A DNA stretch of 64,000 nucleotides, taken from assembly GCA_002796995.1 (NCBI GenBank), contig PEKW01000005.1, positions 186,001 through 250,000 on the forward strand, read 5' to 3'. This stretch comes from Rhizobium sp. Lineage in GTDB: Bacteria; Pseudomonadota; Alphaproteobacteria; Rhizobiales; Rhizobiaceae. The first letter of the stretch is position 1; every line of letters starts with the position of its first letter. This document shows, piece after piece, positions 20,368 through 31,233 of this stretch. A program made the position numbers and the translations under genes. The notes below the pieces were generated by a model. That model made no database searches. It saw only the letters and a list, made by a program, of their open reading frames with translations, and was not told the DNA's origin.

Positions 20368-21582
20368 ATGAACAAGATCAAGGTTGCAAACCCCGTCGTC
20401 GATCTCAACGGCGATGAGATGACGCGCATCATCTGGCATTTCATCAAGGAAAAGCTGATCCTGCCCTATCTTGATCTGCAGATCGAGTATTACGACCTCT
20501 CGGTCGAGAATCGCGACGCCACCAACGACCAGGTGACGATCGATTCCGCCAACGCCATCAAGAAGCACGGCGTGGGCATCAAGTGCGCGACGATCACCCC
20601 AGACGAACAGCGCGTCAAGGAATTCAACCTCAAGGAAATGTGGAAGAGCCCGAACGGCACGATCCGCAACATCCTCGGCGGCGTAATCTTCCGCGAGCCG
20701 ATCATCTGCAAGAACGTGCCGCGCCTGGTTCCCGGCTGGACCAAGCCGATCGTCGTCGGCCGCCACGCCTTCGGCGACCAGTACAAGGCGACCGACTTCA
20801 AATTCCCCGGCAAGGGCACGCTGACCATCAAGTTCGTCGGCGAAGACGGTGAAGTGATCGAGAAGGAAGTCTACAAGGCTCCCGGCGCCGGCGTCGCCAT
20901 GGCGATGTACAACCTCGACGAGTCGATCCGCGATTTCGCCCGCGCCTCGATGATGTACGGCCTGATGCGCAAGTGGCCGGTCTACCTGTCGACCAAGAAC
21001 ACCATCCTCAAGGCCTATGACGGCCGCTTCAAGGACATCTTCGAGGAAGTCTACCAGAACGAGTTCAAGGCTCAGTTCGACGAAGCCGGCATCATCTACG
21101 AACACCGCCTGATCGACGACATGGTCGCATCGGCGCTGAAGTGGTCGGGCGGCTATGTCTGGGCCTGCAAGAACTACGACGGCGACGTGCAGTCCGATAC
21201 GGTCGCGCAGGGTTTTGGCTCGCTCGGCCTGATGACCTCGGTCCTGCTCACTCCGGATGGCAAGACGGTGGAAGCCGAAGCCGCCCACGGCACGGTCACC
21301 CGTCACTACCGCCAGCACCAGAAGGGCCAGGAAACCTCGACGAACTCGATCGCCTCGATCTTCGCCTGGACCCGTGGCCTCGCGCACCGCGCCAAGCTCG
21401 ACGACAATGCCGAGCTCGCCCGCTTCGCCACCACGCTGGAAAAGGTCTGCATCGACACCGTCGAAAGCGGCTTCATGACCAAGGACCTGGCGCTGCTGAT
21501 CGGTCCCGACCAGCCGTGGCTGTCGACCACCGCCTTCCTCGACAAGGTCGACGAAAACCTCAAGAAGGCCATGGCCGCCTGA
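20368..21582 (+). CDS. icd: NADP-dependent isocitrate dehydrogenase
   Basis: This 404-residue enzyme is of the eukaryotic-type homodimeric class found in Rhizobiaceae and mitochondria. It converts isocitrate to 2-oxoglutarate and CO2, giving NADPH. Substrate-binding blocks are visible: [12 protein letters not shown] at the N terminus, [13 protein letters not shown] (about 92-104), the Arg in GRHAFGDQY, the metal-binding aspartates in RLIDDMVA, and [10 protein letters not shown] for NADP. GAGGAT precedes the ATG. An intrinsic terminator follows at 21618-21648. Confidence 0.97.
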   Translation: MNKIKVANPVVDLNGDEMTRIIWHFIKEKLILPYLDLQIEYYDLSVENRDATNDQVTIDSANAIKKHGVGIKCATITPDEQRVKEFNLKEMWKSPNGTIRNILGGVIFREPIICKNVPRLVPGWTKPIVVGRHAFGDQYKATDFKFPGKGTLTIKFVGEDGEVIEKEVYKAPGAGVAMAMYNLDESIRDFARASMMYGLMRKWPVYLSTKNTILKAYDGRFKDIFEEVYQNEFKAQFDEAGIIYEHRLIDDMVASALKWSGGYVWACKNYDGDVQSDTVAQGFGSLGLMTSVLLTPDGKTVEAEAAHGTVTRHYRQHQKGQETSTNSIASIFAWTRGLAHRAKLDDNAELARFATTLEKVCIDTVESGFMTKDLALLIGPDQPWLSTTAFLDKVDENLKKAMAA

Positions 21583-21617
21583 GCCAACAGGTTCGGCTCA
21601 ATGCCTCCAGATCACGG

Positions 21618-21648
21618 AAACCCGGCCTCGCGCCGGGTTTTCTTTTTT
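21618..21648 (+). terminator. icd intrinsic terminator
   Basis: AAACCCGGC (21618-21626) pairs with GCCGGGTTT (21632-21640), followed by TCTTTTTT. The hairpin begins 36 bases after the icd stop. Confidence 0.9.
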
Positions 21649-21730
21649 GCGTCCGACCGTCTTGCGCAGCCCCGGCAAGGCTGTTAACAATTGGAACATA
21701 AAGGGAACGCATCGACACGGGAGTAAAGGA

Positions 21731-22351
21731 ATGGCCGATCTGACACTCTACACCAATCCCATGTCGCGCGGTCGCATCGCCCGCTGGATGGTCGAGGAAA
21801 CCGGACAGCCCTATGACACGGTCATTGTTCCCTTCGGACCGGCGATGAAGTCGGCCGACTACCGGGCGGTCAACCCCATGGGCAAAGTGCCGGCGGTGCG
21901 CCATGGCGACGTGGTCGTCACGGAATGCGCGGCGATCTGTGCCTATCTGGCCGACACCTTTCCCGAGGCGAAGCTCGCCCCGCCCAACCCGCAGCGCGGC
22001 AGCTATTATCGCTGGCTGTTCTTCGCCGCCGGCCCTCTGGAGGCGGCGGTCAGCAATCGCAGCCTCGGTTTCGAGGTCCCCGACGAACGGCGCCGCATGA
22101 TCGGCTATGGCAGTTTTGAGGACGTGATGGATACGCTCGAGATGGCCGTCTCGACCAACCCCTTCGTCGCCGGACAGGCCTTCACCGCGGCCGACGTCTA
22201 TGTCGGCTCGCATATCGCCTGGGGCCTGCAGTTCGGCTCGATCGAAAAGCGGCAAGCCTTCGCCGACTACCTCGCCCGTGTCAGCGACCGTCCTGCCTTT
22301 CAGCGCGCCAGGGAGAAGGACGACGCCGCGGCTGCAGCGATGCAGCCCTAG
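21731..22351 (+). CDS. Glutathione S-transferase family protein
   Basis: This 206-residue protein has the thioredoxin-like N-terminal domain (LYTNPMSRGRIARWMVEE, NPMGKVPAV, TECAAICAYL) and a helical C-terminal domain with FTAADVYVGS. The Ser of MSRG is the candidate catalytic residue. It conjugates or transfers glutathione to an unknown substrate in the cytosol. The ATG at 21731 is preferred over an in-frame upstream ATG because AAGGA lies just before it. It stands between icd (with its terminator) and the SulP gene, 195 bp apart, so probably has its own promoter. Confidence 0.9.
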   Translation: MADLTLYTNPMSRGRIARWMVEETGQPYDTVIVPFGPAMKSADYRAVNPMGKVPAVRHGDVVVTECAAICAYLADTFPEAKLAPPNPQRGSYYRWLFFAAGPLEAAVSNRSLGFEVPDERRRMIGYGSFEDVMDTLEMAVSTNPFVAGQAFTAADVYVGSHIAWGLQFGSIEKRQAFADYLARVSDRPAFQRAREKDDAAAAAMQP

Positions 22352-22546
22352 GCCTCAGCCATCGGCGCGGCCGGACAGACAGCGTCGTCTGCGCCCGGTC
22401 CGGCGAAGGCGGATCCCGCGAAATCACGGGGGCGCCGAGCGGGCTTGAGAGCCGAGGGAACAATTTTGCCGGGACCGAGACTCAGGCTATGAAGAAGGCG
22501 CGTTCAAGACTGTATCCGCTCCAACGCCGCTGAGCGATCGGCCCTC

Positions 22547-24175
22547 ATGAATCAGGACTTCACGCCAAAAATCGTCAGCGTCTTCCAGGAAGGCTATTCG
22601 CTGGCCCGCCTGAAATCGGACGCGCTGGCCGGGCTCACCGTGGCGATCGTCGCCCTGCCGCTGTCGATGGCGATCGCCATCGCCTCCGGCGTCACCCCCG
22701 ACCGTGGCCTCTACACCGCCATTGTCGGCGGCTTCCTCGTCTCGCTGCTCGGCGGCAGCCGGCACCAGATCGGCGGACCGGCCGGCGCCTTCATCGTACT
22801 CGTAGCGACGACCGTCGCCACCCATGGCGTTGAGGGCCTGATCGTTGCGACGATGATGGCCGGCGTCTTCCTCATGCTGGCGGGCGCGCTGAAGCTCGGC
22901 GACTATGTGAAGTTCATCCCCTATCCCGTCACCGTCGGATTTACCGCCGGCATCGCGGTAATCATCTTCGCCAGCCAGATCAGCGAACTGCTGGGCCTGA
23001 GGCTCGCGGTCAAGGAGCCCGGCGCGCTGGTCGAAAAACTGCCGGTGCTTTTCGCCGCCCTGCCGACCTTCAGCCCCGCCGCGGCCGCGATTGCCGCACT
23101 GACGGTCGCGACCATTCTCGTGCTGCGAAGATTTCGCCCGACCTGGCCCGGCATGCTGATTGCCGTCTGCCTCGCTTCCGCCGCGACCGCACTGCTGCAT
23201 CTCGACGTCGCGACGATCGGCACCCGGTTCGGCGGCATTCCGCGCAGCCTGCCACTGCCGCAACTGCCGCAATTCTCGCCCGAGCTGATGCGCGCCGTCC
23301 TGCCCGACGCGATCGCCTTTGCCCTGCTGGGCGCCATCGAATCGCTGTTGTCGGCGGTCGTCGCCGACGGCATGACCGGCCGGCGCCACCGCTCCAATGT
23401 CGAGCTGATCGGCCAGGGCGTCGCCAATATCGGTTCCGCTCTGTTCGGCGGCATGTGCGTGACGGGAACCATTGCCCGCACCGCGACCAATATCCGCGCC
23501 GGCGCGACTAGCCCGGTTGCCGGCATGCTGCACGCGCTGGTGTTGCTGCTGTTCATGGCGATCGCCGCACCGCTGGCGAGCTACATCCCGCTCTCGGCAC
23601 TTGCCGGCGTGCTCGCCATCGTTTCGTGGAACATGGTCGAGCGGCCGGCCTTCGTCGCGCTGATCAAGACCTCGCGCGGCGACGCCGTGGTCCTGCTCGT
23701 AACCTTTCTGCTGGTGGTGTTCCGCGATCTGACCGAAGGCATCATCGTCGGCTTCACCCTCGGCGCGCTGCTCTTCATCGACCGCATGGGCAAGAGCGTC
23801 ACGGTCGCCCCGCATGACGACGAGCCGGAGCGGCCGCTGGACAATACCGACAGCAAGACCGTGGTCTACAGGCTCGGCGGCGCCTTCTTCTTCGGCGCGG
23901 CGGCGACCGTCGGCTCAGTGCTCGACCGCATCGCCGACCAGTATCACCACTTCGTGCTGGACTGCTCGGCCCTGTCCTTCATGGATTCGACGGCGGCCAA
24001 CGTGATCGCCGGCACGGTCCGCAAGGCCCGGCGCGCCGGCGTCTCGGTCTATATCGCCGGCGCCGGCCCCGAGCTGCAGCGCCTGCTCGAAACCCATGAA
24101 GTCCACGGGACGAACGTGACCTATGTGCGAAGCGTGGACGAGGCCCGCCAGCTGATCGCCACGCGGCCGGCCTAG
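22547..24175 (+). CDS. SulP-family anion transporter
   Basis: This 542-residue protein has ten or more hydrophobic segments followed by a cytoplasmic STAS domain (about 435-540) containing LDCSALSFMDSTAAN. The N-terminal sequence SLARLKSDALAGLTVAIVALPLS is the SLC26A/SulP signature. Members carry sulfate, bicarbonate or dicarboxylates across the inner membrane. The substrate here is not decided, and no carbonic anhydrase is fused to it or adjacent. The ribosome site is weak. The next gene, alaS, is convergent and separated by a terminator. Confidence 0.92.
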   Translation: MNQDFTPKIVSVFQEGYSLARLKSDALAGLTVAIVALPLSMAIAIASGVTPDRGLYTAIVGGFLVSLLGGSRHQIGGPAGAFIVLVATTVATHGVEGLIVATMMAGVFLMLAGALKLGDYVKFIPYPVTVGFTAGIAVIIFASQISELLGLRLAVKEPGALVEKLPVLFAALPTFSPAAAAIAALTVATILVLRRFRPTWPGMLIAVCLASAATALLHLDVATIGTRFGGIPRSLPLPQLPQFSPELMRAVLPDAIAFALLGAIESLLSAVVADGMTGRRHRSNVELIGQGVANIGSALFGGMCVTGTIARTATNIRAGATSPVAGMLHALVLLLFMAIAAPLASYIPLSALAGVLAIVSWNMVERPAFVALIKTSRGDAVVLLVTFLLVVFRDLTEGIIVGFTLGALLFIDRMGKSVTVAPHDDEPERPLDNTDSKTVVYRLGGAFFFGAAATVGSVLDRIADQYHHFVLDCSALSFMDSTAANVIAGTVRKARRAGVSVYIAGAGPELQRLLETHEVHGTNVTYVRSVDEARQLIATRPA

Positions 24176-24208
24176 TCGGCACGACAGGCGCAGCGCCCGC
24201 CGACCACG

Positions 24209-24238
24209 AAAAAGGGCCGGCGCGCCGGGCGCCGACCC
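24209..24238 (-). terminator. alaS intrinsic terminator
   Basis: 24214-24223 pairs with 24229-24238 in a GC-rich ten-base stem with one mismatch. On the minus strand it is followed by five T (A at 24209-24213). It ends the leftward alaS transcript and separates it from the convergent SulP gene. Confidence 0.8.
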
Positions 24239-24297
24239 ATCATTCATTCCAATGCAGCAGAACAGCAGAAGGGCAGCGCCCTCCCCGAACGCCTGCC

Positions 24298-26958
<2,661 letters not shown>

Positions 26959-26974
26959 GTCATGCCCTTCATTC

Positions 26975-26991
26975 TGGCCGGAAACCGGCCA
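26975..26991 (-). repeat. Perfect dyad in the alaS leader
   Basis: TGGCCGG (26975-26981) and CCGGCCA (26985-26991) are separated by AAA, about 17 bases upstream of the alaS start codon. E. coli AlaRS represses its own promoter at a palindrome, so this could be an operator. It could equally be an mRNA hairpin. Confidence 0.35.
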
Positions 26992-27050
26992 ATCCGCGAA
27001 AATCAATGGCTTTTATCGCCCGCCATCCCCCCTGTCCAGCCGCCCGACGC

Positions 27051-27088
27051 AAAACCGGCCACACCTCTTTCGATATGTGGCCGGTCTT
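27051..27088 (-). terminator. recA intrinsic terminator
   Basis: ACCGGCCACA (27054-27063) pairs with TGTGGCCGGT (27076-27085). On the minus strand the stem runs into TTTTGC. It begins 32 bases after the recA stop. Confidence 0.8.
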
Positions 27089-27116
27089 TGAACGGGAAAA
27101 TGACAGGGTGCCGCAC

Positions 27117-28202
27117 TTATGCGTCGCCGGCGTCGCCCTCTTCGCTGTCCGGTCCGCCGTTCTGCAGGAAGCGTTCGGCAATCAGGCCGGCATTCTGGCG
27201 AAGCGCCATCTCGATTTCCTGAGCGAGAGCCGGATTGTCGCGCAGGAACAGTTTGGCGTTTTCACGGCCCTGGCCGAGGCGCTGGCTGTTGTAGGAGAAC
27301 CACGCCCCCGACTTCTCGACGATGCCGGCCTTGACGCCGAGATCGACGAGTTCGCCGGTCTTGGAAACGCCCTCGCCATACATGATGTCGAACTCGACCT
27401 GCTTGAAGGGCGGTGCCATCTTGTTCTTGACGACCTTGACGCGGGTCTGGTTGCCGACGACCTCTTCGCGGTCCTTGACGGCGCCGATGCGGCGGATGTC
27501 GAGACGGACCGAGGCGTAGAACTTCAGCGCATTGCCGCCGGTGGTGGTTTCCGGCGAGCCGAACATCACGCCGATCTTCATGCGGATCTGGTTGATGAAG
27601 ATCACCATTGTGTGCGACTTCGAGATCGACGCGGTCAGCTTGCGCAGCGCCTGGCTCATCAGGCGGGCCTGGAGACCCGGCAGGCTGTCGCCCATCTCAC
27701 CTTCGATTTCGGCGCGCGGGGTCAGTGCCGCGACCGAGTCGACGACCAGGACGTCGATCGCGCCGGACCGCACCAGCGTGTCGGTGATTTCGAGCGCCTG
27801 CTCGCCGGTGTCCGGCTGCGAGATCAGCAGATTCTGCAGGTCGACGCCGAGCTTGCGGGCATAGACCGGATCGAGCGCGTGTTCGGCATCGACGAAGGCG
27901 CAGATGCCGCCCTTCTTCTGGGCCTCTGCGATCGTCTGCAGAGCCAGCGTCGTCTTGCCCGAGCTTTCCGGGCCATAAATTTCAACGATTCGTCCCTTCG
28001 GCAAGCCGCCGATGCCGAGCGCAATGTCGAGGCTGAGCGAACCGGTCGAGATCGTCTCGATTTCGACCACGCTCTCGTTTGCCCCGAGTTTCATGATCGA
28101 GCCCTTGCCGAACGACCGTTCGATCTGCGAGAGCGCCGCTTCCAATGCCTTGCTTTTGTCCACCGATTTGTCCTCTACGAGCCGCAAAGAATTTTGTGCC
28201 AT
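27117..28202 (-). CDS. recA: Recombinase RecA
   Basis: This 361-residue recombinase drives homologous recombination and LexA self-cleavage. The Walker A motif is GPESSGKT (77-84). VDSVAAL follows as Walker B, with the DNA-binding L1/L2 loops ([13 protein letters not shown], and [21 protein letters not shown] split between two loops). The tail is acidic (EEGDAGDA), as usual. ATG at 28202 follows AAAGGTGG. The frame extends 72 codons upstream but that part overlaps the promoter. A LexA-type operator and matching promoter lie at 28259-28287. A terminator follows at 27051-27088. Confidence 0.98.
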   Translation of the reverse strand: MAQNSLRLVEDKSVDKSKALEAALSQIERSFGKGSIMKLGANESVVEIETISTGSLSLDIALGIGGLPKGRIVEIYGPESSGKTTLALQTIAEAQKKGGICAFVDAEHALDPVYARKLGVDLQNLLISQPDTGEQALEITDTLVRSGAIDVLVVDSVAALTPRAEIEGEMGDSLPGLQARLMSQALRKLTASISKSHTMVIFINQIRMKIGVMFGSPETTTGGNALKFYASVRLDIRRIGAVKDREEVVGNQTRVKVVKNKMAPPFKQVEFDIMYGEGVSKTGELVDLGVKAGIVEKSGAWFSYNSQRLGQGRENAKLFLRDNPALAQEIEMALRQNAGLIAERFLQNGGPDSEEGDAGDA

Positions 28203-28258
28203 CTGGTCCACCTTTAGGTTATTGAAGCCGCATAGGCAATGAAGCAGCCGAAGGCCAA

Positions 28259-28287
28259 TATGTACACGTTTTGTTCCGATTTGGCAA
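28259..28287 (-). promoter_or_regulatory. recA promoter with overlapping LexA operator
   Basis: Reading the minus strand, TTGCCA (28282-28287) and TACATA (28259-28264) are separated by exactly 17 bases. The operator TTG-N11-CAA occupies 28271-28287, covering the -35 and most of the spacer. That is the recA operator form described for Rhizobium etli. LexA bound here would block the promoter until DNA damage. Confidence 0.75.
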
Positions 28288-28444
28288 TACCCTGCCAAAC
28301 TATTGGTATTTCGCCGTATTCCGGCGTGTGTTCGCATTTTGTCCGCACGGTCGGAAACCTGCGCTTCGCGCGCTCGCCGGTCCGGCCATCGACCGCTTTT
28401 CACCGCTTCGATTCGCAATCTTCGACCGATCCGGGGAAACGCCG

Positions 28445-29389
28445 ATGAGCCTCGACATCCTCGTACTGGGCGGTGCCCATATCGACCGGCGCGGACGCCT
28501 GGACGGGCCGACCCGCATGGGCGCCAGCAACCCCGGACGGTGGCTGGAAGAGCCCGGCGGCGGCGCCTTCAACGCGGCCTGCAACCTCGCCCGGCTCGAC
28601 CATAGGGTCCGTCTCGTCGCCCCGCGCGGCGGCGATGCCTATGGCGAACGGGTGGCGGATGCGGCCGAACAGGCCGGCATCGAGGATTGCCCGGTCGTCT
28701 TTCTCGACCGCGCCACGCCGAGCTATACGGCGATCCTCGAAGCCGACGGCAACCTGATCGTCGCGCTGGCCGACATGGCGCTCTACGATTTCTTCTCCGC
28801 CCGCCGTCTGAGGAGCCGGTCGATGCGCGACAGCCTGGCGCTGGCGCCCCGCCTGCTGTGCGACGCCAATCTTCCCGGCGAGACCATCCTTGCCCTTGCG
28901 ACCAGCGCCAGTCGGCTCGGCAAGCCGATCGCCGCGATCGCCATTTCACCGGCCAAGGCCACCCGCCTCAAGTCCAGCCTGCCGCTTCTCGACCATGTCT
29001 TCATGAATGTCGCCGAGGCCGAGGTACTGGCCGGCGCCCGTGCCGACCGTCCCGCCGATTGGCCGGTCCTTCTCAGAAAGGCCGGCCTGCGCGCTGGGAC
29101 GGTCACGATGGGGGCAGGCGCGACGGTGGCGTTCGACGAGACCTGCATCGCCCTGCTCGCCCCGCCGCATCTCGATGAGATTTCCGACGTGACGGGCGCT
29201 GGCGACGCCTTTGCCGCCGGCTATCTCTCCGCCTGCATTGCCGGCGAACCTATCCACGAAGCGCTGCGCCACGGCACCGCCTGCGCTGCGATCACCCTGC
29301 TTTCGCCGCACGCCACGGCGCAAAACCTCACGCCCGATCTCCTAAAGTCGGGGCTGGCCCTTGTGCCGGCTGCCGCTATCCTGTCATGA
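28445..29389 (+). CDS. psuK: PfkB-family pseudouridine kinase (psuK-type)
   Basis: This 314-residue ribokinase-fold enzyme has the N-terminal GGAHID sequence, [14 protein letters not shown] (about 39-52) and the second PfkB signature [14 protein letters not shown] (about 247-260) with its catalytic Asp. PfkB proteins phosphorylate sugars or nucleosides. Pseudouridine is assigned because the next gene is the pseudouridine-5'-phosphate glycosidase psuG, 28 bp downstream. Together they convert pseudouridine to uracil and ribose-5-phosphate. The ATG at 28445 lies in the recA promoter gap. No dedicated transporter is present in the window. Confidence 0.87.
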   Translation: MSLDILVLGGAHIDRRGRLDGPTRMGASNPGRWLEEPGGGAFNAACNLARLDHRVRLVAPRGGDAYGERVADAAEQAGIEDCPVVFLDRATPSYTAILEADGNLIVALADMALYDFFSARRLRSRSMRDSLALAPRLLCDANLPGETILALATSASRLGKPIAAIAISPAKATRLKSSLPLLDHVFMNVAEAEVLAGARADRPADWPVLLRKAGLRAGTVTMGAGATVAFDETCIALLAPPHLDEISDVTGAGDAFAAGYLSACIAGEPIHEALRHGTACAAITLLSPHATAQNLTPDLLKSGLALVPAAAILS

Positions 29390-29417
29390 CACCTGCACGA
29401 GAATCCCGGACACCACC

Positions 29418-30344
29418 ATGAGCAAATCCATTTCGCCCCTTCTGCCGATCGTCTATTCCAGCGAGGTCGTCGCCGCCAAGGCGCGCGGGGCACCGATCGT
29501 CGCGCTGGAATCGACGATCATCACCCATGGCATGCCCTTTCCCGGCAATCTGGACATGGCGCGCAGCGTCGAGCAGATCGTGCGCGAACATGGTGCCGTT
29601 CCCGCCACCATCGCGGTGATCGAAGGGGTGCTGCATATCGGTCTCGAGGACGAGCAGATCGCCGCGCTGGCGCAGATGAGCGGCGTGATGAAGCTGTCGC
29701 GCGCCGACCTGGCCTTTGCGCTCGCCGAGCGCCGCACCGGCGCAACGACCGTGGCAGCGACGATGATCGCCGCGGCCCGCGCCGGCATTTCGGTCTTTGC
29801 CACCGGCGGCATCGGCGGGGTCCATCGCGGCGTGGAGGAGAGCTTCGACATTTCCGCCGACCTCGAGGAACTGGCCCGCACCGCCGTCATCGTCGTCTCC
29901 GCCGGTCCGAAAGCCATTCTCGACATACCGAAGACGCTGGAAGTGCTGGAAACCCGCGGCGTCCCGGTCGTCACCTATGACAGCGAGGAGTTCCCGGCCT
30001 TCTGGTCGCGCAGCTCCGGCCTGCGCAGCCCGCTCAACCTGCCGAGCCCGGCGGCGATCGCCAATTTCCAGCGCATGCGCGAACAGCTCGGTATCGACGG
30101 CGGCATGCTGATCGCCAATCCGGTGCCGGTCGAAGACGAGATCGCGCGCGAGGAGATGGAAATCTATATCGGCCGGGCACTCGCCAGCGCCGAACGCGAG
30201 GAGATAACCGGCAAGGAGGTTACCCCCTTCCTGCTCGACACGATCTTCCACATGACCAGCGGCCGCAGCCTGAAGACCAATATCGCCCTCGTCGAGAACA
30301 ATGCCCGCCTCGCCGCCGAGATCGCGGTGGCGATGAACGGCTGA
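29418..30344 (+). CDS. psuG: Pseudouridine-5'-phosphate glycosidase
   Basis: This 308-residue protein matches the PsuG family in length and sequence: ALESTIITHGMPFPGNL near the N terminus, ATGGIGGVHRG (about 126-136), and VSAGPKAILDIPKTLEVLE with the catalytic Lys. It breaks the C-C glycosidic bond of pseudouridine 5'-phosphate to uracil and ribose-5-phosphate. The start at 29418 is preceded by CACCACC, a weak site, and is supported by family length. It is transcribed with psuK. The LuxR gene that follows is convergent with 13 bp between and no hairpin. Confidence 0.95.
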   Translation: MSKSISPLLPIVYSSEVVAAKARGAPIVALESTIITHGMPFPGNLDMARSVEQIVREHGAVPATIAVIEGVLHIGLEDEQIAALAQMSGVMKLSRADLAFALAERRTGATTVAATMIAAARAGISVFATGGIGGVHRGVEESFDISADLEELARTAVIVVSAGPKAILDIPKTLEVLETRGVPVVTYDSEEFPAFWSRSSGLRSPLNLPSPAAIANFQRMREQLGIDGGMLIANPVPVEDEIAREEMEIYIGRALASAEREEITGKEVTPFLLDTIFHMTSGRSLKTNIALVENNARLAAEIAVAMNG

Positions 30345-30357
30345 CGGGTAGTCCGTT

Positions 30358-31095
30358 TCAGGAAATATAGCCGAGCCGGATCGCCTCGCCGAGCGCATGC
30401 TCGAGGCGGTCCGCACCAAGCTTGCGGCAGAGCGAAGCGACCAGATAGTTGACCGTGCGGGTCGACAGAGACAGCCGCCGCGCGATCGCCGCCGTATCCA
30501 GCCCGGCGGCCGCCATTTCCAGACATTCGATCTCAAGACTCGATATGCCGGTCCGCTGCCAGTTGCTGCGCTTGTCGATGACCTCCATGCGGTCGAGAAG
30601 ATGGATCGACAGGAAGCTGAACTCGTCCAGGTCCGGCTGCGACAGCGGTGGACGCTCGCCATAGACCCCGAAGATCTGCCGCCGTCCGTCAAGGGTCGGC
30701 AGGACGGTATAGACGCCCTGGCTAATGCCGTGCTCTTCGAGCAGCACCATCAGCCGTCCCACATGCGGATAGAGGCTGGCCTTTTCCCGGAGATCGCTGA
30801 CATGCCACTGCCAGGCGACCCGGTCGGACGCAGCCAGGATGCGGACCGGTGCGGCCGGCAATCCGCCGATCGAATCGAATCCGTCGATGAAAGCCTCGGG
30901 AACATTGCTGAGAAGCAGCTGGCCGCGCAGCGTGTCCGTCGAAAGCGGCCGTGAGGAAAAGAGCTTGAAGTAGCGGAACTGGAAACGTTGCAGCAGGAGA
31001 TCGATCGCGGCGCCGATCTCGCTCAGGCTTTGCGCCGTCTGGATACGGACGAGCAGGTCCCTGCTGCCGCCGTCTGACACCCCGTCTGCGTCCAT
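30358..31095 (-). CDS. LuxR-type regulator, solo
   Basis: This 245-residue protein has an autoinducer-binding-like domain (about 1-160) and a C-terminal LuxR HTH (about 178-240: LSLEIECLEMAAAGLDTAAIARRLSLSTRTVNY, quoted in part). In the first domain the usual Asp-Pro pair that contacts the AHL ring is not evident (the region reads GGLPAAPVRI), so AHL binding is uncertain. It is not next to a luxI gene. The AHL synthase of this window is 29 kb away. ATG at 31095 is chosen because GAGGTGGG lies directly upstream. A longer frame begins 19 codons earlier. It may read a signal from elsewhere or none at all. Confidence 0.78.
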   Translation of the reverse strand: MDADGVSDGGSRDLLVRIQTAQSLSEIGAAIDLLLQRFQFRYFKLFSSRPLSTDTLRGQLLLSNVPEAFIDGFDSIGGLPAAPVRILAASDRVAWQWHVSDLREKASLYPHVGRLMVLLEEHGISQGVYTVLPTLDGRRQIFGVYGERPPLSQPDLDEFSFLSIHLLDRMEVIDKRSNWQRTGISSLEIECLEMAAAGLDTAAIARRLSLSTRTVNYLVASLCRKLGADRLEHALGEAIRLGYIS

Positions 31096-31233
31096 CCCAC
31101 CTCGACCAAATGCCGGATTGCCGGCCGGGCGACCTCGCACCCGACCGTTCAAATCACCAGGCGTGCGGCGAGAGACCGCCTTCGGGTAATTTGACAGAAG
31201 TCACGAACAGTAGGCCAATGAACGGGGCAAATG

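Noticed and set aside
28331..28345. GTTC-N7-GTCC as a second SOS box upstream of psuK
   Set aside because: It deviates from GTTC-N7-GTTC by one base, is not over a promoter that I can see, and the TTG-N11-CAA site explains recA control fully.
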